Assembly: GCA_031127225.1 (NCBI GenBank)
Contig: JARIEV010000020.1
Span: 1 to 33,124, forward strand
Length of the DNA: 33,124 bases
Source: Gemmatimonadota bacterium
Lineage (GTDB): Bacteria; Gemmatimonadota; Gemmatimonadetes; Gemmatimonadales; Gemmatimonadaceae
Direction: 5' to 3'
Shown here one piece after another: positions 1-7,811 of the stretch. Position 1 is the first letter of the stretch, and every line of letters starts with the position of its first letter. The notes under the pieces were generated by a model. It saw only the letters and a program-made list of their open reading frames with translations. It had not been told where the DNA came from and ran no database searches. Position numbers and translations under genes: made by a program.

Positions 1-1
1 G

Positions 2-991
2 GCCCCGGCGTTCGTGTTCGCGAACGACGCCGACTATGGGTACGCCCTGGTCCTGCCCGACAGTGGCAGTGTGCGCTGGCTGGAGCAGCAGATCGGGACG
101 GTGCGCGACGACTTCCTGCGCGCGATGCTGTGGGGCGCGTTGTGGGATCTGGTGCGGGAGGCACGGCTATCCCCCACGCGCTACGCCGAGATGGTGCTGC
201 GCGAACTGCCGCAGGAGCGTGACGAGCAGATCGCGGGCACGTTGGTGGGGCGGTTGTCCACGGTGATCGGCCGGTACAGCGCCGACGCCGCCCGCGAGGC
301 CCTGCTGGCGCGCGCCGAGCCGTTGCTGCTGCGCGGCGCGGCGGACAGCACGCGCAGCTACGGGCAGCGGAAGAGCCAGCTGGACGCGGTGATCGGCCTG
401 GCGCGCACGCCGGCGTCCCTGGGGCAGCTGGACGCGTGGCTGGCCCGCGACTCGATTGCCGGCCTGCCGCTGCGGGCCCCCACCCGGTGGTCCATCGTGA
501 CGCGGCTGGTGGCGCGAGACGCGCCGACCGCCGCGGCGCGGCTGGCGGCGGAAGCGCGGCGCGACTCCACGAGTGAGGGGCAGCGCCAGGCGTTCGTGGC
601 CGACGCGGCGCGCCCCGACGCGGCGCACAAGGAGGCGCTGTTCACCCGGTGGTTTGCGGACGCGACGCTGAACGAGGAGTGGGTGACCTCGAGCCTGCGG
701 AGCTTCCATGATCCCGACCAGCGGGCACTGACCACCCGCTACCTGACCGCCGCCTTGGATACGCTGCCGTGGATCCAGCAGAACCGGCGAATCTTCTTTT
801 TGGGGAGCTGGCTGGGGGCGACGATCGGCGGCCAGTCGGAGGCGGAGGCGCTGCAGATCATCGACCGGTGGCTGGCGGCCCATCCGACGCTCGGGGCGGA
901 CCTGCGGCAGAAAATTCTCCAGAGCCGAGACGAGCTGGAGCGTACGGTCCGCATCCGGCGGCGGTTCGGGGACGATCCGTACCGTCCGTAG
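2..991 (+). CDS. M1 family aminopeptidase (aminopeptidase N type), C-terminal part only
   Basis: The frame is already open at the left edge, so this is the 3' end of a longer gene; a GTG at position 14 is an internal valine, not a start. The visible 329 residues look like the helical, HEAT-like ERAP1-type C-terminal domain that follows the catalytic domain in M1 zinc metallopeptidases. The opening segment FVFANDADYGYALV resembles the family's conserved 'LLPNDDDLTYAK' region, followed by a run of amphipathic helices and no membrane segment. The catalytic HExxH...E part would lie upstream and is not seen, so catalytic competence cannot be judged. By family, the enzyme removes N-terminal residues from peptides. 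The 234 bp gap to the SusC-like gene suggests separate transcription. The family call is fairly secure; the exact subfamily is not. Confidence 0.8.
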   Translation, partial: APAFVFANDADYGYALVLPDSGSVRWLEQQIGTVRDDFLRAMLWGALWDLVREARLSPTRYAEMVLRELPQERDEQIAGTLVGRLSTVIGRYSADAAREALLARAEPLLLRGAADSTRSYGQRKSQLDAVIGLARTPASLGQLDAWLARDSIAGLPLRAPTRWSIVTRLVARDAPTAAARLAAEARRDSTSEGQRQAFVADAARPDAAHKEALFTRWFADATLNEEWVTSSLRSFHDPDQRALTTRYLTAALDTLPWIQQNRRIFFLGSWLGATIGGQSEAEALQIIDRWLAAHPTLGADLRQKILQSRDELERTVRIRRRFGDDPYRP

Positions 992-1225
992 GCCCCGCCG
1001 TGGAGCCACCACCCCATCGGGCGACGCGCTCTGTCCCACCCGGTGACGTGACCTAGCCTCGCGTTGTTCGCCTCATGTACTTTTGTTCCACCTTGGCGCT
1101 GTCAGCGTTTCGTGACGTACCGGTCACGGTCTGGCAGCAATTGGTGACAATCGGACAAATGGTACCGGCTGTCCCGCTGTCCATCGTGTTTCAGCAGCCC
1201 GCCTTTTCTTCCTCGGAGACCCTCT
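992..1225. other. Intergenic region upstream of the SusC-like gene
   Basis: This 234 bp non-coding stretch should hold the promoter of the SusC/SusD pair. It contains a short inverted repeat (CGTGAC at 1111-1116 and GTCACG at 1123-1128, 6 bp apart) that could be an operator or a small hairpin. A Shine-Dalgarno-like GGAG at 1215-1218 lies 7 bp before the ATG at 1226 and supports that start. No terminator with a clear T-run is visible for the upstream aminopeptidase. Confidence 0.5.
1078..1085 (+). promoter_or_regulatory. Possible TAnnTTTG-type promoter element
   Basis: TACTTTTG matches the -7 element TAnnTTTG known from Bacteroidota, a phylum in the same FCB superphylum. A TTG at 1064-1066 is too close to be the usual partner about 20 bp upstream, so the match may be chance. 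It would give a leader of roughly 130 nt before the SusC-like start. Confidence 0.2.
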
Positions 1226-4200
1226 ATGGGTAAGTTGTTCTCACTCGTGGCCGCCTTTGCGGTCGCCGTGCTGCCGCTCCGCGCGGACGCACAAACCCGG
1301 GATATCTCGGGTAAGGTGACGCAAGCGGTTACCGGTCAGCCGATCGCTGACGTGACCGTCAGCATCGTCGGCCAGCAAGTCGGCGTGCGCACCAACGAGC
1401 GCGGCGAATTCCGCATGCGCGTTCCCTCAGGCGAAGTGGTCGTGCTGGCGCGCCAGCTTGGCTTCAAGCGCCAGACCGTCCGCCTCGGCGCGACCGAGAG
1501 CACGGCCAATTTCGTCCTCGAGAAGGACGTGCTGCAGCTCGAAGGCGTGACGGTGACCGGTCAGGCCACGACGACCGACCGCCGGGTGGCGGCGACGGCC
1601 GTGGCGACCGTGAGCGCGCAGGAACTGAACCGCGTGCCGGCCCGCTCGGTCGAGAGCAACCTCGCCGGCAAGGTCGCCGGTGCGCGCGTGTTTGATAACG
1701 GCGGCGCCCCCGGCGGCGGTGCGCAAATCCAGATCCGTGGCGCCACATCGGTGCTCGGTCAGGGCGACCCGCTGTATGTGGTGGACGGCGTGATCATTTC
1801 GAACGCCGGCATCTCGTCGGGACAGAGCGCGATCACGCGCGCGAGCGGCTCGACGGGCTCCAGCCAGGACCAGGTCGTAAACCGTCTGGCCGACCTGAAC
1901 CCGAACGACATCGAGAACATCGAAGTCCTGAAGTCGGCGGCGGCCACCGCCATTTACGGCTCGCGCGCCACGAACGGCGTGGTCGTGATCACGACAAAGA
2001 AGGGCACGTCGGGCGCCCCGCGCTGGAACCTCACGCAGCGGGCCGGGACGCAGCAACTCATGCGCTCCCTCGGCCATCGGCAGTATGGTACGCTCGAGGA
2101 TGTGAAGGATTTCGTCGGCGGGCCGGTCGGTCTCGCCGCCGCGACGGCGGCGTGCAACCCAACGTGCACCAATTACGACTGGCAGCAGGAGCTGTACGGC
2201 CGCACGGACCCGTCGTGGGAAACGCTGCTCTCGGCGTCCGGCGGTGTGAACAACACCCGCTACTTCGCCTCGCTCAGCGATCGCCAGGAATCGGGCATCA
2301 TGATCAACACTGGCGCGCGTCGCACCGGCGGCCGTATCAACCTGGACCAGACGATCGGTTCGAAGCTCACGGCGAGCATGGGCATCGACGTCACGCGCAA
2401 CTTCTTCCAGCGTGGTATCGGCAACAACAACAACGCCGGCGTGAGCCCGACGTACACGTTCGGCTACACGCCGGCGGTCGTCGATCTGCAGGCGCGTGAT
2501 GCCTCCGGCCGCTACGTCCGCATGCCGTTCGACGGCGGCGGGTCGGGCACCGCCAATCCGTTCGAAGTCCTGAACGCGATGCAGAGCGACGAAACCGTGT
2601 TCCGTCAGGCCGCGAACATCCGCCTCGGCTACGCGCTCCTGAGCACGACGCGTCACACGGTGCAGCTGTCATACCTCGGCGGCTTTGACCGCTTCCAGCA
2701 GGAAGGCGTGCAATATTCGCCGAACTATCTGCAGTTCGAGCCGGCGGACGGCTTCCTCGGCACGGCCGGCCAGAACAACGCGTCGAGCCTCCAGACCAAC
2801 TCCGGCATGAACGCGGTGTGGACGTGGTCGCCGTCGAACAAGTACGTGACGTCGCTCACGACGTCGATCGGTGGCTCGTACGAGCGCCAGAAGCAGGACG
2901 TGTACCGCATCCGCGGTCGTGGTCTGCTCCCGACGCGCCGCACGGCCGCCGGTGCGCAGGACATCGCGACGGTTGATGACCGCTCGGAGTTCCGCGATCA
3001 GTCGTACTACGTGAACGAACAGATGCTGCTGCTGGACGAGAAGCTGGCCCTGAACGCCGGCTTCCGCGCCGACCGGTCGAGCGCCAACGGCGACCGCGCG
3101 ACGTTCTACGTGTTCCCGAAGTACTCGGGCTCGTACCGCTTCGTGAAGCCGCTCACCGACAAGGTTGATGAGTTCAAGTTCCGCGCGGCGTGGGGCCAGT
3201 CGGGCAACCGTCCGCGTTTCGGCGACCGCGACATTCTGTACGCGGACGGCGGACTGATCGGCGGCCAGAACTCCCTCGTGTCGGCCGGCCTGCTCGGTAA
3301 CACCGGGATCAAGCCGGAAGTCATGAACGAACTGGAGTTCGGCGTGGACGCCTCCATGCTCGGCGCGCGCGTCGGTGTCGAAGTGACGCGCTACCAGCGC
3401 CGGATCAAGGATCTGCTGCTCACGTTCCCGCTGCCGCCGTCGTCGGGGCTCGGCAACCAGATCATCAACGGCGGCCAGCTGTCGGTGCTCGGCACCGAAG
3501 GCGTGCTGTCGCTGGTGCCCGTGCGCCGCGGCAACTTCGAGTGGACCAGCCGCATCATCTACAACACGAACGCCCAGTTCACCGACAGCGTGCCGGTGCC
3601 GGCGTTTGCGGTCCCGGGCTCGTATGGTGCCTCGTACGGCCGGAACCGAATCCAGTCGAACACGCGCTCCACGTACATCTGGGGCAATGCCCCGTTCGGC
3701 GTGGGCGGTGCCACGCGCGACACGATCCTGTACGACTCGAACCCGATTCATACCACCACGTTCAACAACGACTTTTCCTACAAGTCGTTCACGTTCTCGT
3801 TCCTCGCCGACTGGCGTGCGGGTGGCTACGTGTCGAACATGACGAACAACCTGTGGGACGAAGGTGGACAGTCGCGTGACTACGACGCCGCCGCTCCAAC
3901 GTCGATTCTCCCTGGGTCGCGTGCCTGTGGCACTGCGACGCTTGGCGAATGCCGGTACTCCACGTTCAATGGTGGCGACATCCGCCCGTACATTCAGAAG
4001 GGCTCGTACGTGAAGCTCCGCGAAGTGACCCTGAACTATCAGGCACCGGAGACGTGGGCCAAGAAGATCCCGGGCGCGCGCTCGCTGCGCTTCAACGTGA
4101 GCGGCCGTAACCTGGCGCTGTTCACCGATTACTGGAGCTTCGATCCGGAGTTCAACAACTTCGGCAACACGAACTTCAACCGGTTCATCGACCTCGCTCC

Positions 4201-4249
4201 GTTCCCGTCGAGCCGCCAGTTCTTCCTCAGCGTCGACGTGGGGTTCTAA
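1226..4249 (+). CDS. SusC/RagA family TonB-linked outer membrane protein
   Basis: A 1007-residue TonB-dependent outer-membrane transporter of the SusC/RagA class, which imports large substrates together with a SusD lipoprotein lid. Residues 1-22 form a signal peptide ending ADA|Q. Residues about 25-110 are the carboxypeptidase-regulatory (CarboxypepD_reg) beta-sandwich typical of SusC proteins. The plug follows at about 120-260 and carries the class signature IYGSRATNGVVVITTKKG near residue 242. The remainder is the 22-strand barrel, and the protein ends in a terminal Phe (SVDVGF), the usual barrel C-terminus. Length is normal for the family. The start is ATG with GGAG 7 bp upstream. The SusD-like gene begins 3 bp after the stop, so the two are one operon. 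The substrate cannot be read from sequence: no glycoside hydrolase lies nearby, and the aminopeptidase upstream is only a weak hint at peptides. Confidence 0.95.
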   Translation: MGKLFSLVAAFAVAVLPLRADAQTRDISGKVTQAVTGQPIADVTVSIVGQQVGVRTNERGEFRMRVPSGEVVVLARQLGFKRQTVRLGATESTANFVLEKDVLQLEGVTVTGQATTTDRRVAATAVATVSAQELNRVPARSVESNLAGKVAGARVFDNGGAPGGGAQIQIRGATSVLGQGDPLYVVDGVIISNAGISSGQSAITRASGSTGSSQDQVVNRLADLNPNDIENIEVLKSAAATAIYGSRATNGVVVITTKKGTSGAPRWNLTQRAGTQQLMRSLGHRQYGTLEDVKDFVGGPVGLAAATAACNPTCTNYDWQQELYGRTDPSWETLLSASGGVNNTRYFASLSDRQESGIMINTGARRTGGRINLDQTIGSKLTASMGIDVTRNFFQRGIGNNNNAGVSPTYTFGYTPAVVDLQARDASGRYVRMPFDGGGSGTANPFEVLNAMQSDETVFRQAANIRLGYALLSTTRHTVQLSYLGGFDRFQQEGVQYSPNYLQFEPADGFLGTAGQNNASSLQTNSGMNAVWTWSPSNKYVTSLTTSIGGSYERQKQDVYRIRGRGLLPTRRTAAGAQDIATVDDRSEFRDQSYYVNEQMLLLDEKLALNAGFRADRSSANGDRATFYVFPKYSGSYRFVKPLTDKVDEFKFRAAWGQSGNRPRFGDRDILYADGGLIGGQNSLVSAGLLGNTGIKPEVMNELEFGVDASMLGARVGVEVTRYQRRIKDLLLTFPLPPSSGLGNQIINGGQLSVLGTEGVLSLVPVRRGNFEWTSRIIYNTNAQFTDSVPVPAFAVPGSYGASYGRNRIQSNTRSTYIWGNAPFGVGGATRDTILYDSNPIHTTTFNNDFSYKSFTFSFLADWRAGGYVSNMTNNLWDEGGQSRDYDAAAPTSILPGSRACGTATLGECRYSTFNGGDIRPYIQKGSYVKLREVTLNYQAPETWAKKIPGARSLRFNVSGRNLALFTDYWSFDPEFNNFGNTNFNRFIDLAPFPSSRQFFLSVDVGF

Positions 4250-4252
4250 TCC

Positions 4253-5722
4253 ATGACGACCACTGACAACCTCACCGGCGCATCGCGCGTGCAGATGACC
4301 CGATTGCCTTTGCGCACCCTTGGTGCCCTCTCGCTCGCCTCGCTGTCATTGGCTGCCTGCAGCAAGGACACGCTGGGGATCACGAATCCGAACACCCCGT
4401 CGGTGGCCGGTGCTAGCGCCGACCCACAGGCGTTACAGCTGCTGGCCACCGGCCTGCTGCGGCAAAACCGCAACAGCCGCGGCGGCCTGATCAGCGAAAC
4501 CGGCCGCTTTGGCCGGGAGTCGTACGTGTACACGCCGCAGGAAGGGCGCAACACGTCGGCCTATCTGATCGGGCTGTCCGGCCAGAACAAGCTCGACAAC
4601 GCCGGCTTCGCCGTGGGCAGCTGGAACGGCCCGTACGGCAACCTGCGCGACGTGTTCAACTTCAAGAACACCGTGGCGGCGTCCACACTCAGTGCCGAGC
4701 AGAAGAAGGCGGCGCTTGGTTTCGCGAAGACCATCGAAGCCATCGAGTTGCTCACGGTGATCTCGACGCGTGACACGATCGGTGCCGTCACCCAGATCAA
4801 TCGGGATGCCACGGTGCTCGCGCCGTTCGTCTCGCGGGACTCGGTGTACAAGTACATCCTGAACACGCTGGACGAAGCAAACACCGATCTCGGCGCCGGT
4901 GGCGCCGCGTTCCCGTTTGCACTGAACTCGGGCTTCACCGGCTTCAATACACCGAGCACGTTCCGCCAGTTCAACCGCGCCATGGCCGCCCGTGCCGCGG
5001 CGTACTACGCCACCTCCGGCGGCGGTGCCACAGCGTGGGCGCGTGCGAACGCGGCGCTGGATGCCTCGTTCCTGAACGCGGCGGCCACGACGACGGCGCA
5101 GCTGAACGTGGGTGTGTACCACCCGTACGCCGCGTCGCCCGACGCGCCGAACCCGCTCGCCCAGGCCACGAACACGGACCTGTACGCGCACATGTCGTTC
5201 GAAACGGACGCGCCGCTCAAGGCCGACGGCTCGAAGGACAACCGGTTCACGGCCAAGATCGGTGTCCGTCCCACGCGCAACGCGCCAAGCGGTCTGGGCG
5301 TCGCGTCGTCGCTGGGCTTCAACCTGTATCCCGCGATCACGACCTCGCTGCCGATCATCCGCAACGAGGAGCTCATGCTGCTCCGCGCGGAGGCGCTGGT
5401 GGCCACCGGGAACAAGGCGGGTGCGCTGGTGCTGATCAACAGCATCCGCGTGAACGCCGGCGGCCTTGCACCGTCCACGCTGACCGCGGCCTCGACGGAC
5501 GCGGCCTTCGTGACCGAAATCCTTCTGCAGAAGCGGTACTCGCTCATGCTGGAAGGGCATCGTTGGATCGACATGCGCCGCTACGGCCGGCTGAGCGAGC
5601 TGCCGCGTGACCTGACGTCCGGGGTCAACGCACACTTCGTGGCCAAGGTGCAGCCGCTGCCGCAGGCCGAGTGCCTGCAGCGTGCCGGACGCTCCGGTGC
5701 ACTCGCGGGACCGGGCTGCTAA
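4253..5722 (+). CDS. SusD/RagB family outer-membrane nutrient-binding lipoprotein
   Basis: This is the surface lipoprotein partner of the preceding SusC-like transporter; in this family it caps the barrel and captures substrate. The protein is 489 residues long. A lipobox LAAC with the lipidated Cys at residue 36 follows a hydrophobic stretch. The start used here is the ATG 3 bp after the susC stop, but the ATG at 4295 (residue 15) gives a more typical signal peptide beginning MTRLPLRTLG and may be the true start. The helical, TPR-like core includes NEELMLLRAEALVATGNKAG near residue 372. The conserved SusD C-terminal motif is LLQKRYSLMLEGHRWIDMRR near 424-443. The C-terminus is followed within 20 bp by a strong hairpin terminator. 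The family call is secure; the ligand is unknown. Confidence 0.93.
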   Translation: MTTTDNLTGASRVQMTRLPLRTLGALSLASLSLAACSKDTLGITNPNTPSVAGASADPQALQLLATGLLRQNRNSRGGLISETGRFGRESYVYTPQEGRNTSAYLIGLSGQNKLDNAGFAVGSWNGPYGNLRDVFNFKNTVAASTLSAEQKKAALGFAKTIEAIELLTVISTRDTIGAVTQINRDATVLAPFVSRDSVYKYILNTLDEANTDLGAGGAAFPFALNSGFTGFNTPSTFRQFNRAMAARAAAYYATSGGGATAWARANAALDASFLNAAATTTAQLNVGVYHPYAASPDAPNPLAQATNTDLYAHMSFETDAPLKADGSKDNRFTAKIGVRPTRNAPSGLGVASSLGFNLYPAITTSLPIIRNEELMLLRAEALVATGNKAGALVLINSIRVNAGGLAPSTLTAASTDAAFVTEILLQKRYSLMLEGHRWIDMRRYGRLSELPRDLTSGVNAHFVAKVQPLPQAECLQRAGRSGALAGPGC

Positions 5723-5741
5723 CGCCGGCCCCACCCGCTGC

Positions 5742-5786
5742 ACGAACAAGCCCCGCGTGACGTGATGTCACGCGGGGCTTGTTCGT
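5742..5786. terminator. Perfect 20-bp-stem hairpin, probably a bidirectional terminator
   Basis: The arms 5742-5761 and 5767-5786 are exact reverse complements (20 bp) around a 5-nt loop, GTGAT. It lies between the convergent SusD-like gene (plus) and the plug-domain gene (minus). There is no long T-run on either side, so termination would depend on the very stable stem or on Rho. Confidence 0.85.
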
Positions 5787-5820
5787 TCGGCACCCGATCA
5801 CGCCGGCGATTGAGACGACA

Positions 5821-6714
5821 TCAGTACCCGTCGCGCGTCCACACGGCGACGACACCGCAGCGCCGGTCCGGTCCACCAAACTGCGGGGGGATCGTCGCGG
5901 CGCCGGTATAGACTTCGATGCCGGCGATCTGCTTGGGCGGCGGCAAGAGGTCGAGATCGAAATTGCGCGGCAGCACGATGCCGTCGAGAACGACCTGCAT
6001 GGCGCAGTACTGCTGCTGGCCGTTCGCATCGAATCCGCCCCCCTCGCGGCGCGAATACACCTGCGTGCCGGCGAAGGCCTGCGTCGTGACACGCGACACT
6101 TCCACGCCACGCATGGCGCGCATGAAGTCGGAGGTCTGCAGTGATCCGCGCCGTTCGATTTCTTCCTGCGTCACAAACTGCCCTTGCCCCTGACGCCGCC
6201 GCACCTCGAAGTCCAGCATCCGCATGGTCACCCGTCGCTCCTTCACACGCACCGTATCGAGCAAGGCAGTGGAGCGGATGAGCGTGTACGACAAGCGGAC
6301 GGTGTCACCTTCGGGCACCTGAATGATCCCCGATGTCGGCGCGTATCCGATCCGGCGTACGACGAGCAAGTATTGCCCCGACGGTACCTGCAACATGCGG
6401 AAGCGCCCGTTTTCGTTGGTGATCACGCGGGCGCTGGTTCCGACGACGGACACGTCGGCCGACCCAAGGGGGCGCAGCAGGGTATCGGTGACGAGGCCGT
6501 CGATTACCGCCTGACCACTCAGCGGACGGATGGCCGCGCGCTCTTTGTCCTGCGCCGCACGGTCACGGATGGTCGCGCGGACCTGCGCGTGGGCCGACGT
6601 GGTGATACAGGGGAGCAGCAGCGCCGCCCCGAGTGCCCGGCGGAGGGCGCGATGCGCGGCGCGCGGTGGGACAGAAGCGTGTGATCTGGACATAGTCGGA
6701 TAAGTTATCGGCAT
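5821..6714 (-). CDS. Secreted carboxypeptidase-regulatory plus TonB-receptor-plug-like protein without a barrel
   Basis: A 297-residue protein that looks like the N-terminal third of a SusC-type receptor with no barrel. The N-terminus is a basic signal peptide ending AHA|Q near residue 43. A CarboxypepD_reg-like beta-sandwich spans about 66-150 and contains the typical TNENGRFRM turn. A plug-like segment covers about 175-297 and includes VVLDGIVLP and IAGIEVYTGAATIPPQF, as in the plug of TonB receptors. Two cysteines, C237 and C286, flank this part and could form a disulfide in the periplasm or at the surface. The ATG at 6714 has AAGGA directly abutting it, which is poor spacing; the ATG at 6693 (residue 8) is an alternative. 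The gene is divergent from the next one by only 22 bp. The role is unknown; an accessory or decoy-like envelope protein is a guess. Confidence 0.75.
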   Translation of the reverse strand: MPITYPTMSRSHASVPPRAAHRALRRALGAALLLPCITTSAHAQVRATIRDRAAQDKERAAIRPLSGQAVIDGLVTDTLLRPLGSADVSVVGTSARVITNENGRFRMLQVPSGQYLLVVRRIGYAPTSGIIQVPEGDTVRLSYTLIRSTALLDTVRVKERRVTMRMLDFEVRRRQGQGQFVTQEEIERRGSLQTSDFMRAMRGVEVSRVTTQAFAGTQVYSRREGGGFDANGQQQYCAMQVVLDGIVLPRNFDLDLLPPPKQIAGIEVYTGAATIPPQFGGPDRRCGVVAVWTRDGY

Positions 6715-6736
6715 TCCTTCAGCGGAGACACATCCC

Positions 6737-7312
6737 GTGCCATGCTACCCCACGATCGGCTGGTTGACCCGTTGGTTCACGCGGCGTGCCGCGACCGGCA
6801 TTTTGCCGGCGCCCCTCCGGCTGGCGCCCCTTCTACTCGCGACCCTGATCCTACCGGGCCGTGCGGCACGGGCACAGACGGCGGTTCCCAGCCGCGCCGC
6901 CGACAGCGCGAGTGTGATCGGCGTAGCCGTGCGCATGCTGGCCGCCATCTCGGCCCGCGACACTGCGGCGGCGCGCCCGCTGCTGGTGCCGGGCGCGCTG
7001 TTCGTGGCCATCGCCGATCCGGCCGGCGGCACCGGAGGTGCGAGCCTGACCACGGACACCGATTTCTATCGCACGCTGCCGCAGGGCACAGAGCGGTATC
7101 TCGAGCGCATGTGGAGCCCCACCGTGATCCTGCACGGGTCACTCGCGGAGGTACATACGCCGTACGACTTCTATCGGGATGGCGTGTTCTCGCACTGCGG
7201 CACCGACGTGTTCACGCTGGTCCGTCAGCGCGGCACATGGATGATCGCGGCGCTCAGCTACACCCGGCAGCGCACCGGGTGCGCGCCGAGTACTCTGGGT
7301 CCGCCGGCGTAA
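6737..7312 (+). CDS. Secreted NTF2-like / putative lumazine-binding family protein
   Basis: A 191-residue exported protein. The start is GTG, supported by GGAG 9 bp upstream. A signal peptide with a hydrophobic core (LRLAPLLLATLILPG) ends near ARA|Q at residue 47. The mature part has the cone-shaped NTF2/SnoaL-like pattern: an N-terminal helix (ASVIGVAVRMLAAISARD), a mid region around the strand ERMWSPTVILHGSLAEVHTP, and the conserved stretch YDFYRDGVFSHCGTDVFTLV followed by GTWMIAALSYT. The last two segments resemble the putative lumazine-binding (Lumazine_bd_2) family, in which 'pYdFy..G.fsHcG.d.F.L' is characteristic. The substrate and reaction are unknown. The stop is 2 bp from the stop of the converging gene, leaving no room for a separate terminator. 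Confidence 0.7.
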   Translation: MPCYPTIGWLTRWFTRRAATGILPAPLRLAPLLLATLILPGRAARAQTAVPSRAADSASVIGVAVRMLAAISARDTAAARPLLVPGALFVAIADPAGGTGGASLTTDTDFYRTLPQGTERYLERMWSPTVILHGSLAEVHTPYDFYRDGVFSHCGTDVFTLVRQRGTWMIAALSYTRQRTGCAPSTLGPPA

Positions 7313-7314
7313 AG

Positions 7315-7758
7315 CTACTTCTTTTTGAGGTCACCGCAGGCGGCGATGATGCCCATCGCCGCCGCAGCATCGTGGATGTTCACGTAGTAGGCGGTGGTGT
7401 CGGCCAGCGCGACGGCGAGCGTGGCCTTGCCGGTGCCGTGCCCCTTGTCATTGATCACGATGGGCGCGTAGGCACGTCCGCCGCCGACCACGCCGCCCGC
7501 CTTCTCACAGCTGCCCGTGTGGATGTGCCACGGACGCGTAGCCCCCGGCGTGTCGTCATCGAGCGTGACCGACACCTCCGTCCCCGCGCCATCCTTGGTG
7601 GGCGTGACCACGGCGGTGCCATGCACCTTGCGGCCATCCTTGCCCGCGATCGTGGCCACGTAGTCGGTGATCGGCCGGGCGAGCGCGAACAGCACCGCGG
7701 TGTGACCCACGAGGGCGGCACTCAGGGCAATCCAGCGAAGGCGCGTGTGGCGGGTCAT
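7315..7758 (-). CDS. Small secreted protein with CHRD / Cu-Zn SOD-like features
   Basis: A protein of about 147 residues with an N-terminal hydrophobic signal segment (RLRWIALSAALVGHTAVLFA). The start chosen is the ATG at 7758, because GGAG lies 5 bp upstream; an in-frame ATG 48 bp earlier at 7806 has less support. The mature part is all-beta in character with a WHIHTGSC motif and a second Cys near the end (AACGD). This resembles the HxHxG-type sites of CHRD domains and the fold of Cu/Zn superoxide dismutase, but the full set of SOD copper ligands is not visible, so enzyme activity should not be assumed. It lies 53 bp downstream of tyrA on the same strand and ends in a Lys-rich tail (DLKKK). 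The function is unknown. Confidence 0.6.
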   Translation of the reverse strand: MTRHTRLRWIALSAALVGHTAVLFALARPITDYVATIAGKDGRKVHGTAVVTPTKDGAGTEVSVTLDDDTPGATRPWHIHTGSCEKAGGVVGGGRAYAPIVINDKGHGTGKATLAVALADTTAYYVNIHDAAAAMGIIAACGDLKKK

Positions 7759-7811
7759 CAGCACTCCGTAAGCGTGAAAAGAAACAGGAACGGACGGCAC
7801 CGGCATCGCCG

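Noticed and set aside
1078-5722. A polysaccharide utilisation locus around SusC/SusD
   Set aside because: No glycoside hydrolase, polysaccharide lyase, hybrid sensor or anti-sigma gene is nearby, so only a nutrient-uptake pair can be claimed.
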